Assembly (NCBI GenBank): GCA_963785645.1
Contig: CAWAWG010000018.1
Span: 186,001-250,000 of the forward strand
Reading direction: 5' to 3'
Source of the DNA: Trebonia sp963785645
Lineage (GTDB): Bacteria; Actinomycetota; Actinomycetes; Streptosporangiales; Streptosporangiaceae
DNA length: 64,000 bases
Of this stretch, positions 1 to 8,175 are shown one piece after another. Every line of letters begins with the position of its first letter. Position 1 is the first letter of the stretch. The notes under the pieces were generated by a model, which saw nothing but the letters and a program-made list of their open reading frames with translations, was not told where the DNA came from and searched no databases. Position numbers and translations under genes: made by a program.

Positions 1-211
1 GGGTCCCGAGCTCGTCCATGATCAGCGGCCAGATGTCGTCGTTCTTGCGATTCCTGCCCTTGAGGTCCTCGTGGCGGCGGATGACGTACTCCTCGACCGT
101 CTGACCGAAGTACGCCATGACATCCGCCACGACCCGCGAAGCGGTCGCCTCGTCCAGCCCGGTGCTTCGCGCAACGTGGCGGACTAGGTCCTGCGGGTAC
201 GAATCATTCAT
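1..211 (-). CDS. Partial small conserved hypothetical protein (C-terminus off the window)
   Basis: About 70 codons are visible, starting with ATG at 211 and running off the left edge. The readable protein begins MNDSYPQDLVRHVARSTG and continues with a helical region ending in RRHEDLKGRNRKNDDIWP. I do not recognise a named domain; the pattern of short helices with many charged residues resembles small actinobacterial proteins of unknown function. It reads in the same direction as the nickel transporter that ends about 200 bp upstream of it, so it could be the second gene of that unit, which is inference only. The 212-408 gap holds no gene I can support. Confidence 0.55.
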   Translation of the reverse strand, partial: MNDSYPQDLVRHVARSTGLDEATASRVVADVMAYFGQTVEEYVIRRHEDLKGRNRKNDDIWPLIMDELGT

Positions 212-408
212 AGACGTCCCGTATTGTGCCAGGCTCCGAGCGCTTCAGGCAACTTCCTGCCCGATTTCGGGCAGGGAAAACGCCGATCGAGCGTCATCGT
301 GCTTGCATCGTGCGGCCGAGATGGCAGGGGGGCCGGTCATCGCAAGAGTGGGCGGGGGAGCAAGCGACGACCGGCCCATAGGTAACAGCGTCAGTGCCGC
401 CGAAATCG

Positions 409-1545
409 TTACTCGGCCGCTTCCGGAAATTCTGCGGGGCTCGCGTACCGGGGGTTCGCGTACCGGCGCTCGAAGCCGAACGCGCGCCAGACTCCGACCG
501 CCGCCGCCCAGGTGACCACGAAGAGGCCGACGATGAAGAACCCGAGCGTGTTGATGTTCAGCCCTTCGATCCATCCCCACGCACCGGTGGTCAGATTGAA
601 TTCCTGGCCAAGCAGGCCGACGAGCTCCACGGTGCCGATCAGCAGGGCGACGGTGATGCTGAGGCCGGTGATCGTGATGTTGTAGTAAACCTTACGGACG
701 GGGTTGGCGAACGCCCAGCCGTAGGCGAAGTTCATGAAGCTGCCGTCGATCGTGTCGAGCAGGCTCATGCCCGCCGCGAACAGGACCGGCAGCGTGAGGA
801 TGGCGTACCAGGGCAGACCGCTCGCCGCGCCGGTACCCGCGAGGACGAGGAACGCGACCTCCGTGGCGGTGTCGAAGCCGAGACCGAAGAGCAGCCCGAC
901 CCCGTACATCTGCCGGGGCGTGCGGATCGAGCCGGTCAGCTTCTTGAAGAGCCGCATGACGAAGCCGCGATCGCTCAGGTGCTGCTCTAGCTCTTGTTCG
1001 CTGAAGCGGCCCTGCTTGAGATCTTTGAAGACCTTGAGGATGCCCGCCAGGACGACGATGTTGATCGCGGCGATGAGGTAGAGAAAGAAGCCCGAGACGC
1101 CGGTGCCGATCACGTTGGTGAGCTGGTGCAGTCCGCTGCCGCCGTTCTTGACCGGGCCGATGACCGCCTTGACGCCGACGGCCAGGAGCAGGCTCAGGGC
1201 GAAGACGACGCTGCTGTGCCCGAGCGAGAACCAGAAGCCGACACTGAGCGGGCGCTTGCCGTCCGCCATCAGCTTGCGCGTGGTGTTGTCGATGGCGCTG
1301 ATGTGGTCCGCGTCGAAGGCGTGCCGCGCGCCCAGCGTGTAGGCGGTCAGCCCGATGCCGACGCCAAACGTCTGAGTGCCGATGCTGTAGCCGTGCGGCA
1401 CGACGATGGCAAGCAGCACGCCCCAGCCGATCAGGTGCAATCCGATAACCGCGGCGGTCATGGCGCCGGCTCTGGCCCACTCCCCCGGTGTGAGCGCTCC
1501 CCTGATCCTGCTGATACTGATCTTGTCGGCCCGGGCGCTGCTCAT
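409..1545 (-). CDS. NiCoT-family nickel/cobalt transporter
   Basis: Membrane permease of 378 aa that takes up Ni2+ and/or Co2+. The family signature in the second membrane helix is present as HAFDADHISAIDNTTRK, with the metal-binding H-x4-DH spacing. Later family motifs are also seen (LGFDTATEVAFL and SLLDTIDGSFMNFAYGWA). About eight hydrophobic segments alternate with short loops, as is usual for NiCoT proteins. I chose ATG 1545 (MSSARADKIS) because the longer open frame upstream runs into the hipA remnant and overlaps the Nur box. Metal preference between nickel and cobalt cannot be decided from sequence. The Nur-like operator just upstream suggests nickel repression. Confidence 0.93.
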   Translation of the reverse strand: MSSARADKISISRIRGALTPGEWARAGAMTAAVIGLHLIGWGVLLAIVVPHGYSIGTQTFGVGIGLTAYTLGARHAFDADHISAIDNTTRKLMADGKRPLSVGFWFSLGHSSVVFALSLLLAVGVKAVIGPVKNGGSGLHQLTNVIGTGVSGFFLYLIAAINIVVLAGILKVFKDLKQGRFSEQELEQHLSDRGFVMRLFKKLTGSIRTPRQMYGVGLLFGLGFDTATEVAFLVLAGTGAASGLPWYAILTLPVLFAAGMSLLDTIDGSFMNFAYGWAFANPVRKVYYNITITGLSITVALLIGTVELVGLLGQEFNLTTGAWGWIEGLNINTLGFFIVGLFVVTWAAAVGVWRAFGFERRYANPRYASPAEFPEAAE

Positions 1546-1570
1546 GAAAGTAACGCTACTTTGATGCTGG

Positions 1571-1599
1571 TTGCTACTGCAAGTCTGTTGCAATAGCAA
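1571..1599 (-). promoter_or_regulatory. Nur-type nickel operator upstream of NiCoT gene
   Basis: Inverted repeat TTGCTACTGCAA-GTCTG-TTGCAATAGCAA with 12-bp arms, one mismatch and a 5-nt spacer. The inner part TGCAA-N5-TTGCA matches the Streptomyces Nur (Fur-family nickel uptake regulator) box, tTGCaa-N5-ttGCAA. It ends 26 bp upstream of the transporter start codon, where it could block RNA polymerase. Confidence 0.75.
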
Positions 1600-1603
1600 C
1601 AAC

Positions 1604-2330
1604 ATGCGAAGGGATGGCCTTGTGGCCAGCGAGGCGTTCGCCCAGCAGGCTGCGACACTCGCCGGACTCGACGCTGCCGAGGTACGACTTGATGCGTTTG
1701 GCGGCCGGACTGTCCTCGTAGTCACCAGGTTCGACCGTTCGCTGAAGGGCAAGAGCCTGATTAGACGGCATCAGGAAGACGGCTGTCAGGCACTAGGAGT
1801 CGATCCGTCTGGCCCTGGCAAGTACCAGACTCTCGACGGCACCGCTTCTTACCAGCGACTAGCCACGACACTCCGCACGCACGCCGACGATCCGGCGGAC
1901 CAGTTGCGAAAGCTTGGCGCGATGCTGACGTTTACGGTCGCAATCGGTAACACCGATGCTCACCTGCGGAACCATGCGTTCCTGCACGGCTCTGGCGCAC
2001 TTAGCCTCGCGCCCATCTACGACGCCGCTCCTACCTCGCAGTTCGCGGCAACAAGGAATCTGGCGCTTTGGGTGGACAGCCAGTCCCTGCTCGTCTCCGT
2101 GACACGCGACCACCTGGTCCGCGAACTCGCAAGCTGGGGAATCGATCACGATGACGCTGTACTGGTTATCGATTCGACTCTTGCGAGGCTTGCCAGCAAC
2201 TACGACCAGGCGGAGCGGATGACTCCGGGAGTGCCACCGTCGGTCGTTTCGGCATGTAAAGCGCAAACGGAGAAGCTGTTTGGGCAATCGCGGTTACGCC
2301 TGCTCCTGAAGCAAGCCACGCACGGCGTGG
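1604..2330 (+). pseudogene. HipA-like kinase remnant (N-terminus missing, no clear stop)
   Basis: The frame carries the C-terminal two thirds of a HipA-type Ser/Thr kinase: the HQEDGCQALGV motif, the catalytic GNTDAHLRNHAFL (Asp and Asn of the DxHxKN motif) and LAPIYDAAPT. The N-terminal HipA domain and the Gly-rich loop are absent, since the first Met (1604) already lies at about residue 180 of a normal HipA, and no HipB partner is present. After about 2310 the similarity ends, but the frame stays open as the antisense of the adenosine deaminase gene, so the natural 3' end has also been lost. It is most likely a dead toxin fragment. The boundary 2330 is approximate. Confidence 0.7.
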
Positions 2331-2371
2331 CGGTATCCAGCTCGATCACACTTAACATAACCGTAGTCGTG

Positions 2372-3451
2372 CTAGCGGAAGTCCTGGCTGGAAAGCTGGG
2401 CGAAGCGGGGCTTGATGACGGAGTTGATGAGCGCGAGGCGCTCGTCGAAGGGAGCGAAGGCGCTCTTCATCGCGTTGATGGTGAACCACAGCAGGTCGGG
2501 CCAGCCGTAGCCGAACTCCGCGACCAGCAGGGCGAACTCGTCGGTCAGGCTGATCTGGGACATCAGGCGGTTGTCGGTATTGACGGTGACACGGAACTGG
2601 AGTTGGCGCAGCAGCCTCAGCGGGTGGGTCTCGATGGACTGCGCCGCACCGGTCTGCACGTTGGAAGTAGGACACATCTCCAGCGGGATGCGGCGGTCCC
2701 TGATGTAGCTGGCCAGCCGGCCGAGCGACACCCGGCCGTCGTCCCCGACCTTGATGTCCTCGACGAGGCGCACCCCGTGGCCGAGACGCTCGGCGCCGCA
2801 ATACTGGACGGCCTCCCAGATGGAAGGCAGGCCGAAGCCCTCGCCGGCGTGGATCGTGACGTGGAAGTTCTCCCGGTGGACGTACTGAAACGCGTCCAGG
2901 TGACGGCTCGGCGGCCAGCCCGCCTCGGCGCCCGCGATGTCGAAGCCGACGACGCCGTTGTCGCGGTGACGGACCGCGAGCTCCGCGATCTCCTGGGAAC
3001 GGGCCGCGGTGCGCATGGCGGTGAGCAGAGCGCGGATCTCGATCCGGCCGTCCTCGCTGCCGTCCCTGAAGCCGTCAAGGACAGCGTGAACCACCTCGTC
3101 GAGGGTGAGGCCCAGCTCCGTGTGCAACTCCGGAGCGAACCGGACCTCGGCGTAGACGACGCCGTCGTCGGCGAGATCCTCGGCGGCTTCCTTGGCCACG
3201 CGGTACAGGGCAGGCCGGGTCTGCATGACGCCGACCGTGTGCCGGAACGCGTCCAGGTAGAGGTTGAGGTGGCCGCGGTGGGCTCCGGCGGTGAGCACCA
3301 GGGTCAGTTCGGCGGGGTCGTGCGTGGGCAGATCGCAATAGCCGATATCGTCCGCGAGGTCGATGACGGTTCCCGGGCGCAGCCCTCCGTCCAGGTGATC
3401 GTGCAGCAGGACCTTGGGCATGGCGCGGATCTGCTCAACGGTGGGGCTCAT
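2372..3451 (-). CDS. Adenosine deaminase
   Basis: 359 aa, the usual length. It deaminates (deoxy)adenosine to inosine in purine salvage. Seen in order: the zinc-binding HDHLDGG near residue 18, the HAGEG motif, RLGHGVRL, EMCPTSNVQTG and VNTDNRLMS at the position of the NTDDP motif. ATG 3451 is the first Met of the conserved block (MSPTVEQIRAMPKVLLHDH). It lies 7 bp downstream of the DMT transporter stop, so the two are probably co-transcribed. It converges with the hipA remnant. Confidence 0.93.
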   Translation of the reverse strand: MSPTVEQIRAMPKVLLHDHLDGGLRPGTVIDLADDIGYCDLPTHDPAELTLVLTAGAHRGHLNLYLDAFRHTVGVMQTRPALYRVAKEAAEDLADDGVVYAEVRFAPELHTELGLTLDEVVHAVLDGFRDGSEDGRIEIRALLTAMRTAARSQEIAELAVRHRDNGVVGFDIAGAEAGWPPSRHLDAFQYVHRENFHVTIHAGEGFGLPSIWEAVQYCGAERLGHGVRLVEDIKVGDDGRVSLGRLASYIRDRRIPLEMCPTSNVQTGAAQSIETHPLRLLRQLQFRVTVNTDNRLMSQISLTDEFALLVAEFGYGWPDLLWFTINAMKSAFAPFDERLALINSVIKPRFAQLSSQDFR

Positions 3452-3458
3452 GCCGACA

Positions 3459-4443
3459 CTATCCTCCGTGTGCGGCCGCGCCCGCCAGCACCGGCAGGCC
3501 GGTGTGTTCTTCGTCGGTTGCCGGGTCCAGGTGCCAGGGCTCAGGGTGCGGTTTTGGGTGTGACCCGGGGTGCGGCTCGGGGCGGGCTGGCTCGGGATGG
3601 GGGGCGGAGCGGGCGAGGCAGGCGAGGGCGAGGCTGGTGATGAGCACGGCGAAACCAGCGACGACCCCGCCTGCCACGCCGCTGCTCGGCGTCTCGCCGA
3701 GCAGCCCGATACCGATGGCCACGCTGGCCACCGGGGTGACCGCGGCAATGATCGGCAACGTGACCATGGGGCGGCCCGTTTGATAGGCGGACTGCGTGAG
3801 CAGCACGTTTCCCGTGCCGCAGATGATCAGGGCGTAGACGGTCCACGAGGTGAACAGCGCGGCCGCACCGTGCCCCGCCGCATGCGAGAACCCCAGCGTC
3901 ACCACGGCCGAGCAGGCATCCGCCAGGCCTGCCGCCACCGCCAGCAGGACCGCGCGGCGGCGCCCGGCGGCGCGCAGGCCCAGCGCGGCGGCCAGCAGCG
4001 CGGCGCCGCCGGACGCGGCGGCGCCCAGGGCCGCCGCCACCGCGTAGTCCGGGTGGCACGGCCGCCTGGCGGTGACCGGACGAGGTCACCGCCAGGAACA
4101 CCCCGATGGCCGCCACGATCGTCAGCGCCGCCGCCCACGATGCCGGGCTGAGCGGACGGCCCGACCAGATACGCACGATGACCACCGCGACGACGAGTTC
4201 CATGGCCACCAGCATCTGCACGGTCGCCAGCGGTCCCGACCGCAGCGCGGCCGCGTGCGCGGCGAAGCCGCCGACCTGCGCGGCCATTCCGAGCAGCCAC
4301 AAAGGCTGCCTTACCAGCAGCAACAGCAGCCGGGGGCGCCCCGCCGAGGATTCCGGTGCCGCGGCCGCCTGGCGCTGCTCTACCGCCGCACCGGCCCCGT
4401 AGAGCACGGCGGCGACCAGCGCGGTCGCGATCATCATCATCAT
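3459..4443 (-). pseudogene. EamA/DMT-type transporter, frame broken
   Basis: Two overlapping frames make one roughly 328-aa membrane protein of the drug/metabolite transporter type with ten hydrophobic segments. The first half (4443 to about 4070) starts in a run of four ATG codons and reads through TIVAAIGVFLAVTSS. The second half resumes one frame away at HPDYAVAAALGAA and ends with a Pro/His-rich tail at 3459. Removing one base in the stretch around 4045-4075 restores a normal protein. The break is therefore one indel, either real or an assembly error. The substrate is unknown. It directly precedes adenosine deaminase on the same strand. Confidence 0.75.
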
Positions 4444-4522
4444 GGTATCCACGCTAGGAGCGCGGCACCATATCGGGACCATCCGGCAAAACCCCCATTC
4501 CGGCGTGGGGGTAGCCCCACCC

Positions 4523-4597
4523 GTTCTCGGGGTTAACGTCCTCGGAGTGCACGTCCTCGGGGTTCACGTCCTCGGAGTGCACGTCCTCGGAGTGCAC
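4523..4597. repeat. Five tandem copies of a 15-bp unit
   Basis: Units of GTCCTCGGAGTGCAC and close variants (GTTCTCGGGGTTAAC, GTCCTCGGGGTTCAC) in direct tandem between the DMT transporter start and the SDR gene end. In one frame they encode VLGVH repeats, but there is no supported gene there. This is a probable minisatellite. Confidence 0.85.
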
Positions 4598-4612
4598 GCG
4601 GCGGTCGCGGGC

Positions 4613-5374
4613 CTACCAGGGGATGATGCCGTAGCCGCCGGTGCCGTCGGCGGCCCAGACGTAGCCCCAGTGGATGCCGTTCGGGCCGTCGTCAGGGAGG
4701 GTCGCGAGGTACACGCTCGGCTCCGCTCCCTCGGCGGCCGACCGGAACCCGCGGTGATTGTTGAAGTCCGTGGCGGTGAACCCGGGATTGGCCGCGTTGA
4801 CCTTGATGAGCGTGTCCCGCAGCTCCTTGGCGTACATGGCGGTGATCATGTCGAGCGCGGCCTTGGAGGACGGGTACGGCACGGACGCGGGCATCTGGCC
4901 GAGCGGGTGCGCCGGGTCGCTCTGCGCGGTAATCGAGCCGACCTCGCTGGACACGTTGACGATCCGCGCGGCCGGCGCACGGCGCAGCAGCGGCAGCATC
5001 GCGTTGGTCACCGCCACCACGCCGAAGACGTTGATCTCGTACACCGCCCGCATGTCCTCCAGCGACGTCTGGCTCGGCGGGTAGCCCTGGCGGGAGACGC
5101 TCGCGGTGCCCGCGTTGTTGACGAGAACGTCGAGGTGGCCGTGGTCCGCCTCGATCCGTTCGGCGGCCTGTTGGATGGACTTGGCGTCGGTGACGTCAAG
5201 GTGGACGAACTTGGCGTCGGCGCCGCCGTCGCGCAGCTTCTGTTCCGCCGCGCGGCCGCGCCCGATGTCACGTGCGCCGATCAGCACGGTCATACCCCCG
5301 GATCCGAGCTGGCGGGCGGTCTCGAATCCGATTCCTTTGTTGGCCCCGGTGACTAGGGCGATCTTCGCTGACAT
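4613..5374 (-). CDS. Short-chain dehydrogenase/reductase (SDR)
   Basis: 253-aa classical SDR, NAD(P)-dependent. Seen: TGANKGIG nucleotide-binding loop near residue 9, NNAG, the catalytic Ser in NVSSEVGS and YPSSK carrying the Tyr and Lys. Substrate unknown. ATG 5374 gives the typical short N-terminus before the first beta strand. It is read divergently from the XRE regulator 115 bp away, a common arrangement in which the regulator controls the reductase. Confidence 0.9.
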   Translation of the reverse strand: MSAKIALVTGANKGIGFETARQLGSGGMTVLIGARDIGRGRAAEQKLRDGGADAKFVHLDVTDAKSIQQAAERIEADHGHLDVLVNNAGTASVSRQGYPPSQTSLEDMRAVYEINVFGVVAVTNAMLPLLRRAPAARIVNVSSEVGSITAQSDPAHPLGQMPASVPYPSSKAALDMITAMYAKELRDTLIKVNAANPGFTATDFNNHRGFRSAAEGAEPSVYLATLPDDGPNGIHWGYVWAADGTGGYGIIPW

Positions 5375-5488
5375 GCCGCCGACGCTACGGTGACCCGTCG
5401 TCGGCCCGGAAGAGACCGGCCGAGCCTGGGATTCGCGGTACCACCCAGTCGGCTCGGCGATGCGACAAGTTTGCGGCAAGGTGGACAC

Positions 5489-6322
5489 ATGACTGCGTTG
5501 AACCGGGACGAGCTGGCGGCGTTCCTGCGGGCGCGGCGGGCCCGGGTGTCTCCGCGAGACGCCGGACTGCCCGAGGTAGGGCGGCGCCGGACACCTGGGC
5601 TGCGTCGCCAGGAGGTAGCTCAGCTCGCCGGGATGTCCGTCGACTACTACATCCGGCTGGAACAGGGCCGCGGGCCGCATCCATCGCGGCAGGTGCTTTC
5701 CGCGCTTGCCCGGGCACTGATGCTCAACGGAGCCGAACGGGACTACCTGTTCCGGGTGGCTGCCCAGGTCCCGCCGCCGCCGGCCAGGCCCAGCCGCGAG
5801 ATCACCCCTGGTGTCAGGCATCTGCTGGACGGCATGCCGGCCATGCCGGTGTACGTGGTCGACGCCGCATACAACATCCTGGCCTGGAACCAGCTAGCCG
5901 TTCACTTCATCGGCAACCTGGCCGGGCACACGGACCGGAACATGATCCGCTGGACGTTCCGGCGGTCCCCGGCCGACGTTGTCTGGGACGACGAGCACTT
6001 CATGCGCTTCACCCGGTCCACGGTTGCCGACCTGCGGGCCAGCTACGCCCGCTACCCCGGAGATCCCGAGATCGAAAGCGTGGTCAGCGAGATGCTCGCG
6101 CTTTCCCCGCAGTTCGCGCAGATGTGGAACGAGTACGAGGTAAAGGACCGCGGACCGATGCTCAAGCGCGTTGATCACCCGAACGCCGGGCCGCTGGAGT
6201 TCGAATGCCAGGTCCTGCACATCGGCGACACCGGCCAGCGCCTCATCGCCTACTGCGCCGCTCCCGGTTCGCCGACAGAGTCAGCGTTCATCGAACTGGC
6301 CGTCCACCCTGCACGCGGCTAG
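5489..6322 (+). CDS. XRE-family regulator with MmyB-like ligand-binding domain
   Basis: 277 aa. Residues 1-90 carry a helix-turn-helix of the XRE type (RRTPGLRRQEVAQLAGMS, then YYIRLEQGR). Residues from about 105 match the MmyB-like sensor half found in many actinobacterial regulators (PVYVVDAAYNILAWN; the MRFTRSTVADLRA region; a LEFECQVLHI beta strand). ATG 5489 follows AAGGTGG at proper spacing and places MTALNRDELAAFLRARR at the N-terminus. The divergent SDR gene is its likely target. The effector is unknown; fatty acids are bound in the characterised relative. Confidence 0.9.
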   Translation: MTALNRDELAAFLRARRARVSPRDAGLPEVGRRRTPGLRRQEVAQLAGMSVDYYIRLEQGRGPHPSRQVLSALARALMLNGAERDYLFRVAAQVPPPPARPSREITPGVRHLLDGMPAMPVYVVDAAYNILAWNQLAVHFIGNLAGHTDRNMIRWTFRRSPADVVWDDEHFMRFTRSTVADLRASYARYPGDPEIESVVSEMLALSPQFAQMWNEYEVKDRGPMLKRVDHPNAGPLEFECQVLHIGDTGQRLIAYCAAPGSPTESAFIELAVHPARG

Positions 6323-6329
6323 GTGCGAT

Positions 6330-6527
6330 TCACCCCTGGATCTTCGTCCGTTGGCCGAGGTTAGCGACACCTGGGCTTCTTTGGGTGACAGCGGGCGCTA
6401 ACAGCTCGTAGACGGTTGGTCTTGTGATGTGGGTGCGGCCACTGGGCAGGGTCCAGCAGATGATGCCCGGTTCCGGCTGCTCGACTTTCCAGCCGGGGGT
6501 TTGCTTAGCCTTGTGGTGGCGGCGGCA
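6330..6527 (-). pseudogene. C-terminal fragment of DUF222-HNH gene, cut off by the integrated element
   Basis: Reading leftward from the junction the frame gives CRRHHKAKQTPGWKV, then a Pro-Glu-Pro-Gly and TLPSGRTHITRPTVY stretch. This is the standard C-terminus of DUF222/13E12 HNH proteins. It has no start of its own. Its missing N-terminal part is found 28 kb away on the same strand at 34383-36824, ending in CNLGPRC. Joined at the shared TGC, the two give NLGPRCRRHHKAKQ, which is the normal family reading. This is the left flank of the insertion. Confidence 0.85.
6525..6527. other. Left attachment core (attL/attR type)
   Basis: GCA on the plus strand, the only triplet shared at both HNH junctions that keeps the reconstructed HNH gene in frame. 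The true crossover dinucleotide lies within or beside it. Alternative short matches (CCAGG on both sides) would break the HNH frame. Confidence 0.65.
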
Positions 6528-6557
6528 TTTCGGCTCCTGGTTCTTATAATAACACAT

Positions 6558-8020
6558 ATGAGTGTAGACGCCGTCAGACTGGCCGATGCCGTAGTTCGGT
6601 GCCTGATCTACGTACGGATCAGCATGGACAAGGACCACGACGGGCACGGCGTGGCCAACCAACTCGCCAAGCTGGAGAAGAAGGCCATCGAACGCGGCTG
6701 GACGGTGGTCTTCCGGCTGTCGGACAACGACATCGGGGTCACCCGCAAGGACCCGACGAAACCGGGCAAGTACCGGCCGGGGTATGAAGAGGCGATGCGG
6801 CTGGTCGACGCGCGGGCGGTGGACGCGGTGCTGTGCTTCAAGTGGGACAGGTTCATCCGCGAGCCGCTGGACCTGGAGTACCTGATTCCCCGGTTCGACA
6901 AAGCGGGGGTACGGTTCGCCGAGGTGGAAGGCACCATCGACCTGGGCACCGACTCGGGCGGCTCGCGGCCCGCATCCTGATCGCGGTGGCCAAGGCCGAG
7001 CAGGAGCGCAAGGCCGAGCGGCAGAAGCTGGCCAACGAGCAGGCGGCGATCAACGGCAAGCGGTTCACCGGCGGCCAGCGCCCGTTCGGCTACCTCGGTG
7101 ACCACGTGACCGCGCACCCGTCCGAAGGCCCGGCGGTCGCGGCGGCGTACGCGGCGATCCTGGGCGGGGGCACAATCAGCGGGGTCATGCGCGAGTGGAC
7201 GAGGCTGGGGCTGGTGCCGCCGCAGCAGGCCCGGCGCGGCGGGGCGGGGTGGAAGCGCAACAGCATCCGGATGATCTTGCTGAACCCGAGGATCGCAGGA
7301 CTGTCGCCCTACCACGGGGAGATCGTGGGCCGGGGTGACTGGGAGTCGCTGGTGAGCGAGGAAACCTGGCGAGCGGTGCGGGGCATCCTGGAAGACCCGG
7401 CCCGCAAGCCGCCGCGCGGGGTGCGGACCCTGCTGGGCGGGCTGGCGTGCTGCCCGTGCGGGAACGTGGTCAGCGGCATGCCCAACCACCGGGGGTACCG
7501 GGTCTACCGGTGCGCCCCGGCCACCCGCAACCGCGACTGGAAGGGCGGGCACGTGTCGAGGCAGGCCGTGCCGGTGGAGGAGTTCATCGAGAAGCTCGTC
7601 ATCGCGCGGTTGTCCCGCGCCGATGCCGCCGATCTGGTGACCGTGGAGGAGGCCGGGGTGGACGTGGCGGCGCTGCGGGAAGAGGCGGCTGCGATCCGCC
7701 GGAACCTGGAGGAGCTGGCCGCCGACCGGGCGACGGGCCTGATCTCCCGCGCGCAGATGCTCAAGGCCACCGAGGTCGGGAACGCCCGGCTGGCCGAGAT
7801 CGGCACCGAGCTTGATCACGCCTCGCGGGAGAACGTGCTGGCCCCGCTGGTGGCCGCGGAGAACGCCGCCGCCGCGTGGGTAGACCTGGACCTGTCGCGC
7901 AAGCGCGCGGCGATCAAGACGCTGATGGCCATCACGCTGCGCTCGCCGGGCCGGGGCGCACGGCGTCCGTTCGACCCGGCCACGGTCGGGGTCGACTGGC
8001 GGCAGCCAGACCCCGCCTGA
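6558..8020 (+). pseudogene. Large serine recombinase (integrase), one frame break
   Basis: Catalyses site-specific integration and, with a directionality factor, excision. The resolvase domain starts at ATG 6558; the nucleophile is Ser22 in YVRIS, followed by LSDNDIGVTRKD and CFKWDRFIREP. The frame stops after GTIDLGTDSGG (TGA near 6980) and continues one frame away as LAARILIAVAKAEQERK. Restoring one C around 6958 gives one 487-aa protein with recombinase domain, zinc-ribbon (LACCPCGNVVSG, then YRVYRC) and C-terminal coiled coil. Position at the element end fits an integrase. Alternatively it is truly inactivated and the element is trapped. Confidence 0.88.
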
Positions 8021-8175
8021 CAGTGACCCGGCCGCCGGCCGTGCCGGAGGGCGGTGGCCACGTCGCCTGGCTATCGCGGGCTATTGGACTAGGCATGTTT
8101 GTCCGTTACGCTAAGTAGGACCCCTATTGCGGTCCGTCGCGTCCGTGATGTGCCCTTGCCTGCCTGGAGATCGTG

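Noticed and set aside
2331..3640. Continuation of the long plus-strand frame from the hipA remnant
   Set aside because: It is the antisense of the adenosine deaminase gene, which has all zinc and catalytic motifs; the plus frame shows no domain.
4442..5356. Plus-strand frame across the 15-bp repeats and the SDR gene
   Set aside because: Composition is that of an antisense shadow (Val/Arg/Gly/His-rich) of a well-supported SDR gene.
6531..6545. CCAGG, present near both junctions, as the recombination core
   Set aside because: Joining the flanks there would shift the HNH frame, whereas TGC restores it exactly.
6505..6560. tRNA gene as attachment site of the element
   Set aside because: No tRNA-like sequence at either end; the junction lies in an HNH coding frame instead.
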